A stretch of 30,825 nt of DNA from Polysphondylium violaceum (Eukaryota; Evosea; Eumycetozoa; Dictyosteliales; Dictyosteliaceae): positions 1 through 30,825 of the forward strand of contig AJWJ01000271.1 of assembly GCA_000277445.1 (NCBI GenBank), read 5' to 3'. A model generated the notes under the pieces. The model was given only the letters and a program-made list of their open reading frames with translations, was not told where the DNA came from and made no database searches. Below, piece by piece: positions 9,119-23,019 of this stretch; the first letter of the stretch is position 1, and the number at the start of each line of letters is the position of its first letter. Made by a program: the position numbers and the translations under genes.

Positions 9119-10543
9119 TTACCAATATGATTCTCTTTTAAATTTATTTACTTTTACAGATTGTGGAATAAGGTTTGATTTATCTAAATCTTTGATATCG
9201 GTTTCCAAATAAACACAACTATTAGGAATGATGTCGGCAGAGTTTATATCGATTCTGATTGTTATCAGTCTACGTAAAGAGAGAGGGAGGAAACCACTCT
9301 CAAGTGGTATTCTTGTGTTGAGATAAGCTTTGAGAGACAATTTCTCAATAGGTGTGTTGGCTAGAGTTGTCCCTTTGGCCAGCTGTCTAAATGTCAGTGA
9401 GAGTGTCGTCGTGTGGGCCAACAACATGGTCACTGATGGATCGAGGCTATGCACTGATAGCTCAGTTAGGCAACAGAGTGGTGAATTGGACTTGAATGTT
9501 CCCAAGTAATAGATCCCTTTAAGATTAGTCACAGAGGGAGGTACGTAGCAGTAATTATCTGTGACACCTCGGATCTCAAGGGTTTTTAGAGTATTGGGGA
9601 GCACATTTGCATCGATGTCGGTCTCTCCTTCGAAATACAATGTTGTCAAAGTAGATGGAAAGATATCCATTTCCAGGGGTATGTTGTAGCTGTGCATTGC
9701 CAAACACTCTAATCTACTGGGCAATTGGTCTTTTTTCAATGGATGTTCTTGATAGATCTCAAAGAAATTGAAACCTATCGTGGTGATATGAGATGGAACA
9801 AGTTTTTCATAGAGTGCATTTTCTATTCCTCCAATATTCACACCACCTATCCATTTTTGATCTTTTAACCAATGTAAATCTTCAATGGAGCGGGCAGCAA
9901 ACGTACAGCTCTTGAATATCTTGTTATTGTTTGGTACTCTAAACTTGGATAAATTCCTATATTTATCTGTATAATCCAAGTCTTCAAGAGTATCTGGTAA
10001 TTGAATCGATTGTATCTGTGTAATAGTGGAGAGATGATGTGGCAAAGACAGATACACAAGATTCGGTGGTAAATGTTGTAATATATTGATTATAAAGATG
10101 TTTTTTCTTCCACTATTAATACATGCCAGATCTAAATGTGTAAGGGAAAGAGGTAGTTGACAATTGAATTTCTCTTCTACCACATCATAGAATCCCATTC
10201 TCCTTATCCCCTCAGGCACGACCATCGATAGTCCTTTATAGTGTTGCAAAAAGAGATAATTTACAACATGACGATGACCACTCTGCTGAAATTGATCAAA
10301 GGTTTCTATATTGTCAATGAATAGTTTAATAAATATATTATTCTCTAATCCAACATCCCTACTTGAAAATATCGCCAAATGTTTATTATTTTCCTTTATA
10401 TCGCTTAAATCTTCAATTTTGATCACCACATTCTGCAACACCTTTCCTTTAATCAATTTGTTGAGATAGCTATTCCTCCAAATTAAATAAAATAGATCAC
10501 TGTACTTATTATTATTATTACTAATACTACTGTCTTTATTCAT
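9119..10543 (-). CDS. FNIP repeat-containing protein (474 aa)
   Basis: It starts at the ATG at 10541-10543 with a short Asn-rich leader, then the helix block D-L-F-Y-L-I-W-R-N-S-Y-L (about 16-27). A first LP repeat region follows (LPLSLTHL, LPPNLVYL, LPDTLEDL), then the central block L-H-W-L-K-D-Q-K-W-I (about 225-235), fewer FNIP units than in its neighbours (LPSRLECL, FPSTLTTL, LPNTLKTL, VPPSVTNL), and the full C-terminal module I-P-N-S-C-V-Y-L-E followed by a basic tail. It is the shortest intact member of the array, which fits loss of about two FNIP units. No catalytic motif, signal peptide or membrane span. The intergenic gap to the next paralogue is about 210 bases. Confidence 0.87.
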   Translation of the reverse strand: MNKDSSISNNNNKYSDLFYLIWRNSYLNKLIKGKVLQNVVIKIEDLSDIKENNKHLAIFSSRDVGLENNIFIKLFIDNIETFDQFQQSGHRHVVNYLFLQHYKGLSMVVPEGIRRMGFYDVVEEKFNCQLPLSLTHLDLACINSGRKNIFIINILQHLPPNLVYLSLPHHLSTITQIQSIQLPDTLEDLDYTDKYRNLSKFRVPNNNKIFKSCTFAARSIEDLHWLKDQKWIGGVNIGGIENALYEKLVPSHITTIGFNFFEIYQEHPLKKDQLPSRLECLAMHSYNIPLEMDIFPSTLTTLYFEGETDIDANVLPNTLKTLEIRGVTDNYCYVPPSVTNLKGIYYLGTFKSNSPLCCLTELSVHSLDPSVTMLLAHTTTLSLTFRQLAKGTTLANTPIEKLSLKAYLNTRIPLESGFLPLSLRRLITIRIDINSADIIPNSCVYLETDIKDLDKSNLIPQSVKVNKFKRESYW

Positions 10544-10754
10544 TACTTAATCCTATCATACACTCTACATATTTCACAAAACCCTGAAAAAAAAAATATG
10601 AAAAATATCAAAAACCTCCTGCCCCTAATCCAACCCTATCTTCCTTGTCTCCTAAAGATCTAATATTACCTAAATTATTATTAATTGATTGAAATTGTTC
10701 AAGCTGTTGAGGTTGTTGGGGTTTTTAAATTTTTTAGATCAAAAAATAATAACA

Positions 10755-12290
10755 TCAGAGTAAATTATAAGAACACTTCTTTTGTTCGAGTTTATCTGAT
10801 TCTTGCAGATCAATTTTAAAAGTTTTGAGGCGTCTGAGTGTGGGTGGAAGAGAGTCTACGTGCATGGATATCGTGGGACCATTGTTGAAGAGACAGAGTC
10901 TTTCTATAGAAGTATTTTGGTTAAAACAAACATTTACCCCCAGTATGCGGAACTCGACATCAACGGATTTGCTGCCTATGAGTCTAACGGCTTGTTGATT
11001 GAGTGTTTCTACATTGAGTTTTTGTAATTGATGTAACGGTGCTATGGAATCGGGGTGTCCGACGCATGTGCCAACACAGAGTTTTGTTAGTGATGGTGGA
11101 AGAATGTCCTTGGCGAATGGGTAGCTAAATTTTGAGAGATTGAGGTCCTGTACACGGGCGGGAATAATAAATGCGTCCAAGGGTTTGTTAAAGGCTGCAA
11201 GAGAGAGTTTGGTGAGAGACAGAGGTAAAGCACCCTTCACGAGCTGGTCATCGAAGCTATTGAGACTCAGTTCTTTTAATTGGGAGGGCAAGACATCAGG
11301 TTTTAATGGCAGAGTGTAGCCATCAACATGCAAAGACTCCAACAATGGAGGCAAGAAATCTTTTTCCAAAGGACTGATCACATGAAAGAGTTCAAGATGA
11401 CGAATGTGAGAGGGAGCAAAGCTGGCAATGGTGAACGATGCACCAATAATAAGAATATTATTGATCCAAGTTTGATCAGCCACCCATTCCAAATCTGATC
11501 TCGATTGAACTAAAAGACGACACTGAGGGAATACATTGTTGTTGTTGGGCGCAGGTCTAAATCTCTTGATGATATGTGGATTTCCTCTATAACTAAAATA
11601 CGATAGAGATTTAGGCAAAGTAAATACAGTTATATCTTCATATTTAGGGATGAAATAAGAAGGGAGAGTTAATGATTCTAAATCTTTTGGTAGATTGCAT
11701 AGCATAGTATCGATAAATTTATTTTCAAATCTTGAAAGGCTGAAGCACTTTATCGTTAGATCTCTCAGTGATTCTGGTAATCGACCTATTAGAGTGGTAT
11801 TTTCGTCTATTAACAATTCTAATCTATGCAATGTATCTGGTAAAAGATTACAATCAATAGATGGACTTTCGACAACTTGATTAGGTGAAGAAAAGCTACT
11901 ATTTGCAAAAGATGATGAAGCTGTGAATGTAGATAATGGGAATGAAGATGATGAGAATGTAAATGATGGTGTTGGTGTTTTAGGTTGTACTGGTTGTTGT
12001 TTTATTGATAAATCTTTTTTACAAAGACAGAGATCATTTACTAGTGATACTGATAAAGGATTATTAATGTATTGATTAAATTCATTTGAATTGCAAATCA
12101 TTAACCGAATCATAGATTTATAATTTGTTCTATCATGAGGCAACACTGATAAAAAGTGGTGATTATCTTCTAAAGCATCTATGCTTTTAAATGTGATAAC
12201 TGTATCTCTTAATACAAAACCTTGAAGTAATCCTCTTAAATAGACATTTCTCCAAATCAAATAAAACATTGCTGTTGCTGTCTTATTCAT
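10755..12290 (-). CDS. FNIP repeat-containing protein with truncated C-terminus (511 aa)
   Basis: It starts at the ATG at 12288-12290 with the helix block M-F-Y-L-I-W-R-N-V-Y-L at residues 8-18. A low-complexity insert rich in Ser, Phe, Thr and Pro (about 100-140) lies between the N-terminal module and the first LP repeats; no other member has it. The central block is L-E-W-V-A-D-Q-T-W-I. FNIP units include LPPLLESL, LPSQLKEL, LPLSLTKL, IPARVQDL and LPPSLTKL. The protein ends soon after L-K-T-F-K-I-D-L with E-S-D-K-L and a short unrelated tail, so the last I-P-N-S-C module seen in other paralogues is missing. The next gene downstream shares this abbreviated end (E-T-D-K-L-L), which marks the two as closest relatives. 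Confidence 0.86.
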   Translation of the reverse strand: MNKTATAMFYLIWRNVYLRGLLQGFVLRDTVITFKSIDALEDNHHFLSVLPHDRTNYKSMIRLMICNSNEFNQYINNPLSVSLVNDLCLCKKDLSIKQQPVQPKTPTPSFTFSSSSFPLSTFTASSSFANSSFSSPNQVVESPSIDCNLLPDTLHRLELLIDENTTLIGRLPESLRDLTIKCFSLSRFENKFIDTMLCNLPKDLESLTLPSYFIPKYEDITVFTLPKSLSYFSYRGNPHIIKRFRPAPNNNNVFPQCRLLVQSRSDLEWVADQTWINNILIIGASFTIASFAPSHIRHLELFHVISPLEKDFLPPLLESLHVDGYTLPLKPDVLPSQLKELSLNSFDDQLVKGALPLSLTKLSLAAFNKPLDAFIIPARVQDLNLSKFSYPFAKDILPPSLTKLCVGTCVGHPDSIAPLHQLQKLNVETLNQQAVRLIGSKSVDVEFRILGVNVCFNQNTSIERLCLFNNGPTISMHVDSLPPTLRRLKTFKIDLQESDKLEQKKCSYNLL

Positions 12291-12431
12291 TCTTTGTTTA
12301 GTGGTATCTATTTCAATCTCTGTCTATTTACTGCAACAAAAAAAAAATCATGATTTGTAAATTATTTTACAAATATCTTGGGAATATTCCGAATGATGGA
12401 AAATGTTGTGTGGATTTATTTAATGGTGGTT

Positions 12432-13809
12432 CTAAAGGAGTTTATCTGTTTCTTGAATCTCACTAGAGTCGGAATTGGGAAATAAGATATCTATTTTAGC
12501 CGTTTTAAGCTTTTCAAGTGTTGGTGGCAGAATATTAGAGTTGAGTTGAATGACTGTAGAGCCGTTATTAAGTAGACAAAGCTCCCGAAGAGAGGTGTTT
12601 TGAAATGTGACATCATTGTCAATTTTCTCAAATATAATGGTCATGGCTTTGACGTTGGCAATTAGTTGTGATACGGATTTATTCAAGATTTTCACAACAA
12701 GTCTTTGGAGGTTATTTAGAGGTCCGACAGAGCTAAATGATTTTCTATAGTTGGACAAATGAAGATTTTTCAGTGACTGAGGTAGCGAGTCTTTTTGCAG
12801 AGGTTGATTAAAACACCATAAACACAGACCCTCTAGACCATTGGGCAAGACGTGCGGTAGTAACCCTTGGTTGTAGTTCACCATGTAGAGTTGTTTGAGA
12901 GAACTTGGCAATTTGTCCCGAGAGAGTTGGTAGATGTGGTAGGGAAGACGCAAGTGTTTGAGTCGTGTGGGCAAGACATCATTAATGAAACAATGGAAAT
13001 TTGATATAACGTCGACTCCTGAAACCCATGTTTGTAGCTTCATCCATTCCAAAGCCTCGATAGGCCTGTCGTCATTGAGCAAGAGCGTAGCACCCAACTC
13101 TTTGTTTGGTGGGGCTACAAATCTTTGTAAATTGTCCCAATTAGATTGATAAGTAAACTCTGTCAGTGTAGCGGGGAGAACAAATCTTTTAGATAATGGA
13201 GTACCGATAAAATGATAGCCCTGAAGCGAAAGAGTTTCTAGTTTTGATGGTAAATGAGACAACATCTCCTCTACAAATTCACTACGCTCAATATGACAAT
13301 AGAAATACAGTTTTGTAATTGATTGTTGAAATCTAGATCTAGGCCCACTATTTTGAGAGTGTTTGGAAGGACTAATGACCAAAGTGTGAACACTATCGGG
13401 TATTAAACTATAGGGAATCATATCTTGATAATTCGAGTAATCGTAAAACTCTAGGTCATCATTTAAATCTTCCTCCAACTTTAAATAATTGACAATAGAT
13501 GCTGCACACTGATTATCTATGTATTGTTTGAATTCATCATGACTTTGAATGAGTAAATATACTCTTATATTATGATTTAATTTATCATGATTTGACAGCA
13601 ACGATAGATACTTGAAATTTACTTTTTTTATCATCCAAATCTACATTTATCGTTTGATTCTCCAATACTCTGACTCTAATCAAATTTCTTAGATATGCAT
13701 TCCTCCATATTGAATAAAATATAAAATCATTACTTTTATTACTATTGCTATTTGTCGATTTAAATCGATAAACACTTTGTTTTTCATTTTTATAGACTAG
13801 TTGTAACAT
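12432..13809 (-). CDS. FNIP repeat-containing protein, apparent single-base frameshift
   Basis: Two overlapping minus-strand frames together make one FNIP protein. The upstream frame (ATG at 13807-13809) gives the helix block F-I-F-Y-S-I-W-R-N-A-Y-L-R-N-L and V-L-E-N-Q-T-I-N-V-D-L-D-D-K. The downstream frame resumes with V-N-F-K-Y-L-S-L-L-S-N-H-D-K-L, exactly where the paralogues continue. The shift falls in an A7 run (T7 at 13623-13629 on the plus strand); six A would restore the frame. Downstream there are about 400 codons without a stop, with the central block L-E-W-M-K-L-Q-T-W and FNIP units LPTRLKHL, LPSSLKQL, LPNGLEGL and LPQSLKNL. The intact remainder suggests a very recent mutation or a sequencing or assembly error in the homopolymer rather than an old pseudogene. 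The last C-terminal module is missing, as in its neighbour. Confidence 0.8.
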
Positions 13810-13827
13810 TTTAATTTAGATTTTTCC

Positions 13828-13845
13828 TTTTTTTTTTTTTTTTTT
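13828..13845. repeat. T18 homopolymer upstream of an FNIP gene
   Basis: An uninterrupted run of 18 T lies about 19 bases upstream of the start codon of the frameshifted FNIP gene. Oligo-T/A tracts next to start sites are common in dictyostelid promoters, so this may be part of its promoter. Confidence 0.6.
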
Positions 13846-13915
13846 AATTTAAATAAATTTGTATTTTTTAATAGATTTTTTTATTTCTTTATTTTGATCA
13901 TTAAGCACTACCATT

Positions 13916-15523
13916 TTAAAATGGTTCATGTGTGTTTATATATTTTACAGATTTTGGAAGAAAATTTAAATTTAGATTGATTTTATCGATATCTAGATCA
14001 AGAGATGTACAACCATTGGGAATTATATCTGCAGAGCTATCGATATCGATTTTGGTTGCTTTGAGTTTTAATAGACAAAGAGGGAGAAAGTTTGCTTTGA
14101 GTTTATATCTCATTCGTCCATTGTGTCTGAGAGTAAGGTATTTGATAAAGGTATTGGCTAGACAGAGACTAGGATCAATACTTTCAAAAGATAGCTTGAG
14201 TTTGGTTATACTTGGAGAGGTGATGACGGGAAGCAACGATGCATCTATTTTCAATAGAGCCAATTCTTTCAAGTTTTTCAACAAACCAACTCCATCAAGT
14301 GATCCAGAGTAAGAGTAGAGTCCCAGATCAGTTAAGGATGCGGGAAGTGCGTTTGGCTCGATGACAGAATTAAAAAAGGTACTAGATAAATACTTGAGGC
14401 TGTTTGGCAAGACACCAGCGAGAAGAGGTTGATCATATTCTTCAAAATTAAGATCCTCTAGACCGTTTGGCAAGACACCAGCGAGAAGAGGCTGGTTAAA
14501 GCATGTCAAATCGAGTTTAAGTAGGCTACTTGGTAGCGCACCTGCTTCAATCTCCACATTAAACATTTCGATAGAGAGATTCTCCAGTAAGGACGGAAGT
14601 AAACCCCTCTCTAAACGTTCATTAAAATCTTCCAACGATAAAGTTATGAGACGAGGAGGCAATAAACTAGGTATGTCACAATTAAAAATAGACAATGACT
14701 CCAAAGTAGAAGGAAATGAATCAATATCCAACTCTATTTGACAATTAACAACAAGGTTACGAATCTGTGATGGAAAAGGTTTACCCTCTAGGTTAAAAGG
14801 AGTATCAATTTGAAGGGATTTTATCCAACTTTGCTCACTGGCCCATTCTAAGTCTTGAGCACATTGTGCAACTAGTGTACAGCCATCAATATCTTTATTG
14901 TTTGGCGATACAACAAGTTGTTTAAAATCATTATAGGCAGATGAATAATTAAATTCAACAAGATTATCGGGCAAAACTAGCAGACTAGAAATGGTGTAAC
15001 TAAGAGGTAGACAAAGAGCTTTTAAATCTCTTGGCAAATTTCCCAATATCCTCTCTACAATGGGACTAGTGAATCGATCTGTTGTATAACATGATGCATG
15101 TATATTTAGATTAACAATAGTGTCTGGCAATTTATTGTATCCTGTAGTGTACTTATCAATAAAGAATGATAGTTTATGTAATCCATCATGAAAAGCACTG
15201 CAATCAATATCTGTAAATTGTCTGCCATTTTGATCATCATCATCATCATCAGCATTGTCATTGGTGATACAGATATCCAAATCATCAACCAAATGTTTAT
15301 GTGCATTATCAAGATACTCGGTAAATTGTTTAGAGGATGAAATCCTCCATTGAAATGATATATTGTGTTGATATTTCTCTTGGGGTGATAATACGGACAT
15401 GTATTGGTGATTATTGATCAAATATTCATTGTCTACATTGATTTCTGTATCTCGCAATACTCTATATCTAATTAATGATCTTAAAAAACTATTTTTCCAA
15501 ACAAAATAAAATAATGTATCCAT
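13916..15523 (-). CDS. FNIP repeat-containing protein (535 aa) with recent internal repeat duplication
   Basis: It starts at the ATG at 15521-15523 with MDTLFYFVWKNSFLRSLI, closely like the plus-strand gene at 2646-4268. It has the N-H-Q-Y-M-S-V-L segment, an N-A-H-K-H-L-V-D-D motif, a D-D-rich loop (about 104-110), a first LP repeat region, the central block L-E-W-A-S-E-Q-S-W-I, and about eight FNIP units (LPSLLENL, LPSSLLKL, LPNGLEDL, LPNSLKYL, LPASLTDL). Two adjacent units share an identical Q-P-L-L-A-G-V-L-P-N core, encoded by an identical 27-base stretch 63 bases apart. The full C-terminal module is present (I-P-N-G-C-T-S-L). The gene is divergent from the U2 snRNA gene, with 165 bases between them. 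Confidence 0.87.
   Translation of the reverse strand: MDTLFYFVWKNSFLRSLIRYRVLRDTEINVDNEYLINNHQYMSVLSPQEKYQHNISFQWRISSSKQFTEYLDNAHKHLVDDLDICITNDNADDDDDDQNGRQFTDIDCSAFHDGLHKLSFFIDKYTTGYNKLPDTIVNLNIHASCYTTDRFTSPIVERILGNLPRDLKALCLPLSYTISSLLVLPDNLVEFNYSSAYNDFKQLVVSPNNKDIDGCTLVAQCAQDLEWASEQSWIKSLQIDTPFNLEGKPFPSQIRNLVVNCQIELDIDSFPSTLESLSIFNCDIPSLLPPRLITLSLEDFNERLERGLLPSLLENLSIEMFNVEIEAGALPSSLLKLDLTCFNQPLLAGVLPNGLEDLNFEEYDQPLLAGVLPNSLKYLSSTFFNSVIEPNALPASLTDLGLYSYSGSLDGVGLLKNLKELALLKIDASLLPVITSPSITKLKLSFESIDPSLCLANTFIKYLTLRHNGRMRYKLKANFLPLCLLKLKATKIDIDSSADIIPNGCTSLDLDIDKINLNLNFLPKSVKYINTHEPF
14402..14491. repeat. 63-bp tandem duplication of one FNIP unit
   Basis: The 27 bases at 14402-14428 recur without change at 14465-14491, a shift of 63 bases (21 codons). 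The bases between are similar but not identical. The two units are more alike than any other pair in this gene, so this is the youngest duplication in the array. Confidence 0.8.
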
Positions 15524-15581
15524 AATGATAGTATAACAAAACTCAACAATTTGAATCTCCTGTTAATTTCTTAAGAAAGCT

Positions 15582-15664
15582 CCCCATACAAATAAATTTC
15601 ATTGAAATTCAAAAAAAACTTTTTAATTCTGGAAATTTAATAAATGAAATTGAAAAGTATAAAA
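15582..15664 (+). promoter_or_regulatory. Putative U2 snRNA promoter elements
   Basis: A TATA-like TATAAAA lies at 15658-15664, about 24 bases before the inferred U2 5' end. A CCCCATAC near 15582-15589 resembles the core of the dictyostelid upstream element of small RNA genes (AAnCCCATAA), though it lies about 100 bases upstream, further than the roughly 60 I recall for D. discoideum. Both are tentative. Confidence 0.4.
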
Positions 15665-15687
15665 GTGTAGAAAAAATAGACAAACAA

Positions 15688-15886
15688 ATCACTTCTTAGT
15701 CATCTTAGGCTGAAGTCAAATGTAGTATCTGTTCTAGAAGAGTTTAATCACCCTTCAGCTTTCTTTATGAAAGTGATAAAAAGATTTGCAATTTATTTTG
15801 AGGGGCTATGGCAATTACTTGATAACTGCTTGCTTTTATCATACGCCATAACCTGTATCTGCTCTGAATTGCACTATGTCAGAGTG
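15688..15886 (+). ncRNA. U2 spliceosomal snRNA
   Basis: The plus strand reads as U2 from end to end. The 5' end ATCACTTCTTAG is followed by a stem I hairpin. TGTAGTATCTGTTCT contains the branch-point recognition sequence GTAGTA at 15722-15727, matching human U2 base for base over this block. Stem IIa has an AGTTTAATC loop, and stem IIb is CTTTC-TTTAT-GAAAG. An Sm site AATTTATTTTG lies at 15790-15800. Stem III is a long TATGGC...GCCATA helix, and stem IV is GCTCTGA/TCAGAGT with loop ATTGCACTATG, close to the U2B'' binding loop (ATTGCAGTAC in human). The length of about 199 nt suits U2. It pairs with intron branch sites in the spliceosome. Odd point: the usually near-invariant GCTAAGATCA (U6-pairing region) is GCTGAAGTCA here. 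The exact 3' end is inferred from stem IV. Confidence 0.93.
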
Positions 15887-16197
15887 AAAAAGGTACAACT
15901 CTACCCAAATTTAATTAAAGAAAAACAATATCTCTCTATTAATACATTTTTCAATTGATTTGAAAATCAAGTTGTAATAACACCCAATATTACATCAAGA
16001 AACATAATAACCTATTGGAAAGTATTTGAGTTTGTGTGGGGGGGGTAAAAGAGATATTTTAAATATTAAACAGAGTTATTCAAAATCAAAATAAACTCGT
16101 GAGATTAAAATTTTAATTTAATTTAATTTATTATAAAAAGTTTATATTGTTATGTTGTTCTTTATATTAGTTTTGTTTTTGTGGTTAAATATCTATC
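15887..16197. other. Intergenic spacer between U2 and roco4
   Basis: A+T-rich DNA with a G8 run near 16038-16046. It should hold the 3' processing signal of U2 and the 3' UTR of the Roco gene. I see no further gene. Confidence 0.5.
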
Positions 16198-21396
<5,199 letters not shown>

Positions 21397-23019
21397 CTTA
21401 TATTGTGCTGTTGTTGTGTTGCTGCTGTTGAAATCGATTTCTTTTTCTTTTTTTTTTTTTTTTCTTTTTTTTTTCCCTTTGTTTTTTCTCGATTACTCTG
21501 TCTTTGGTATTTGGTGTTTTGAATGACAACTAACTAGACTAGACACTAGACTAGACTATATTAAACTAAAGTACTACACCCACAACAACTCGATAAGGTG
21601 TTTGTTTATAATGTTGTATAGCTGCTATAAGTAATGTGTTAGCTATATTTAATATTACTGCACTGCTAGTATTCGAGTAGTGTAGTATAAATTGTATATG
21701 TGTTGGTGTTGTTGTTTGCTGTGTATGATGTATTGATAATAATAAGTAAACCAAGTAGTGTGCTCTGTGAGTGGAGTGATAGATATGATAAACAAAAAAA
21801 TAAAAATGTGGAATAAATCGTGAGTGAATGTGAGTGTGTGTGTGTGTGTGTGTGACTGTCCTGTGTGAGTGAGTGAGTGTGGAGATGATTTGATTTGATA
21901 TTTATTTTTATTTTCAATAGAAAAAATCTCTCACACAAATGTTGTCTTTTGATGATAAAAATTTGTGAGCGAGGGTGTGTCTGTTTGTGTGTGGTTTAAT
22001 TTTTTTTTTTTTTTTGTTGTGGGCGAAAAAGGGATCTTTTCAAAAAATTTCAAAATAAAAAAAAATAAAAAAAACTATTTTGATGCCATGGTGCATCATG
22101 CAGTGTGAGTGGGGGAGAAAGTAGATAGGTTAGTGAGATATGATACACTACACTTACACATACACAACACAGACACAATGTATGCGAGTGTAATTTACAA
22201 TGAAAGTGATTTGTTTTAGAGTGCGTATGTGAGGGTGATTGTGATTATTTCTTTTTCTTTTTTAAAAACCATACCTCTGAGATATTTTTTGATCAAATGG
22301 TATCTTATAATAACTGACTGAGTGAATGAATGAATAAATAAATAAATAAGAGATAATTATAATAAACTATAATTAAATTATGATAACCAATGATACACAG
22401 TGCAGTTATGTATATATTGTATAATTTGAATCAAAATAAAATATCACAGAGTGATTGTTGTGTGGATGGAGGTTTTTTTTATTTTTTTTTTTTTTTCTAA
22501 ATTTTTCTAAAAATTGGTGGATACTTCAAAGAAATCATCAATAATCAATGAAGAGGTCCTTTATTTAGTATAAGTGATTTTATTCATATAAATATACAAG
22601 CAAAGTGAAAAAAGTAGAGAGGGGATCTAAAATCGATTTCGCGATAGTTTGGCCGCTCTCATACATAAAACAGATACACACTCAGGGTGTTGTTGGAAAA
22701 CGTAAAGAATATGAACCCTTTTAAGGAATAGTTATTTAATGAATCTATTATTTAATATTAGAATTGTAATTGTTATTGATTGGAATATATAAAAATATCT
22801 CCAACAAAATAAAATAATATTGTGGTGGGTGGGAAATGAGAGAATTAAATATCCAAGGTCGCCCCCAGCGCAGAAATTAATTTTATTTTTTTTTAATTTT
22901 TTTAAAGATTTTTTTTTCAGGACTGTATTCTCAGGTATGGGCAAACACACACAGAGATAAGACATCATCATCGCTATCAAGATCTTTAGATACTTTTATT
23001 ATTCACAATCAATAATAGT
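21397..23019. other. 1.6-kb divergent intergenic region between roco4 and the WD40 gene
   Basis: Shared upstream DNA of two divergent genes, with no coding sequence that I can support. It is made of low-complexity DNA: long T runs near 21447-21476, 21999-22014 and 22473-22496; a GT microsatellite at 21834-21854; GAGT-like repeats near 21866-21880; and an AAAT run near 22335-22349. More complex islands occur near 22083-22098 (TGATGC/GCATCA inverted repeat) and 22620-22700 (GAGAG/CTCTC around a TTTCGCGAT motif), which could be regulatory. Confidence 0.5.
21834..21854. repeat. GT dinucleotide microsatellite
   Basis: About ten GT units occur in the roco4 upstream region, flanked by GAGTGA-like repeats on both sides. 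Confidence 0.9.

Noticed and set aside
13932-14312. 126-codon plus-strand frame
   Set aside because: Antisense to the FNIP gene at 13916-15523, whose repeats explain the open frame.
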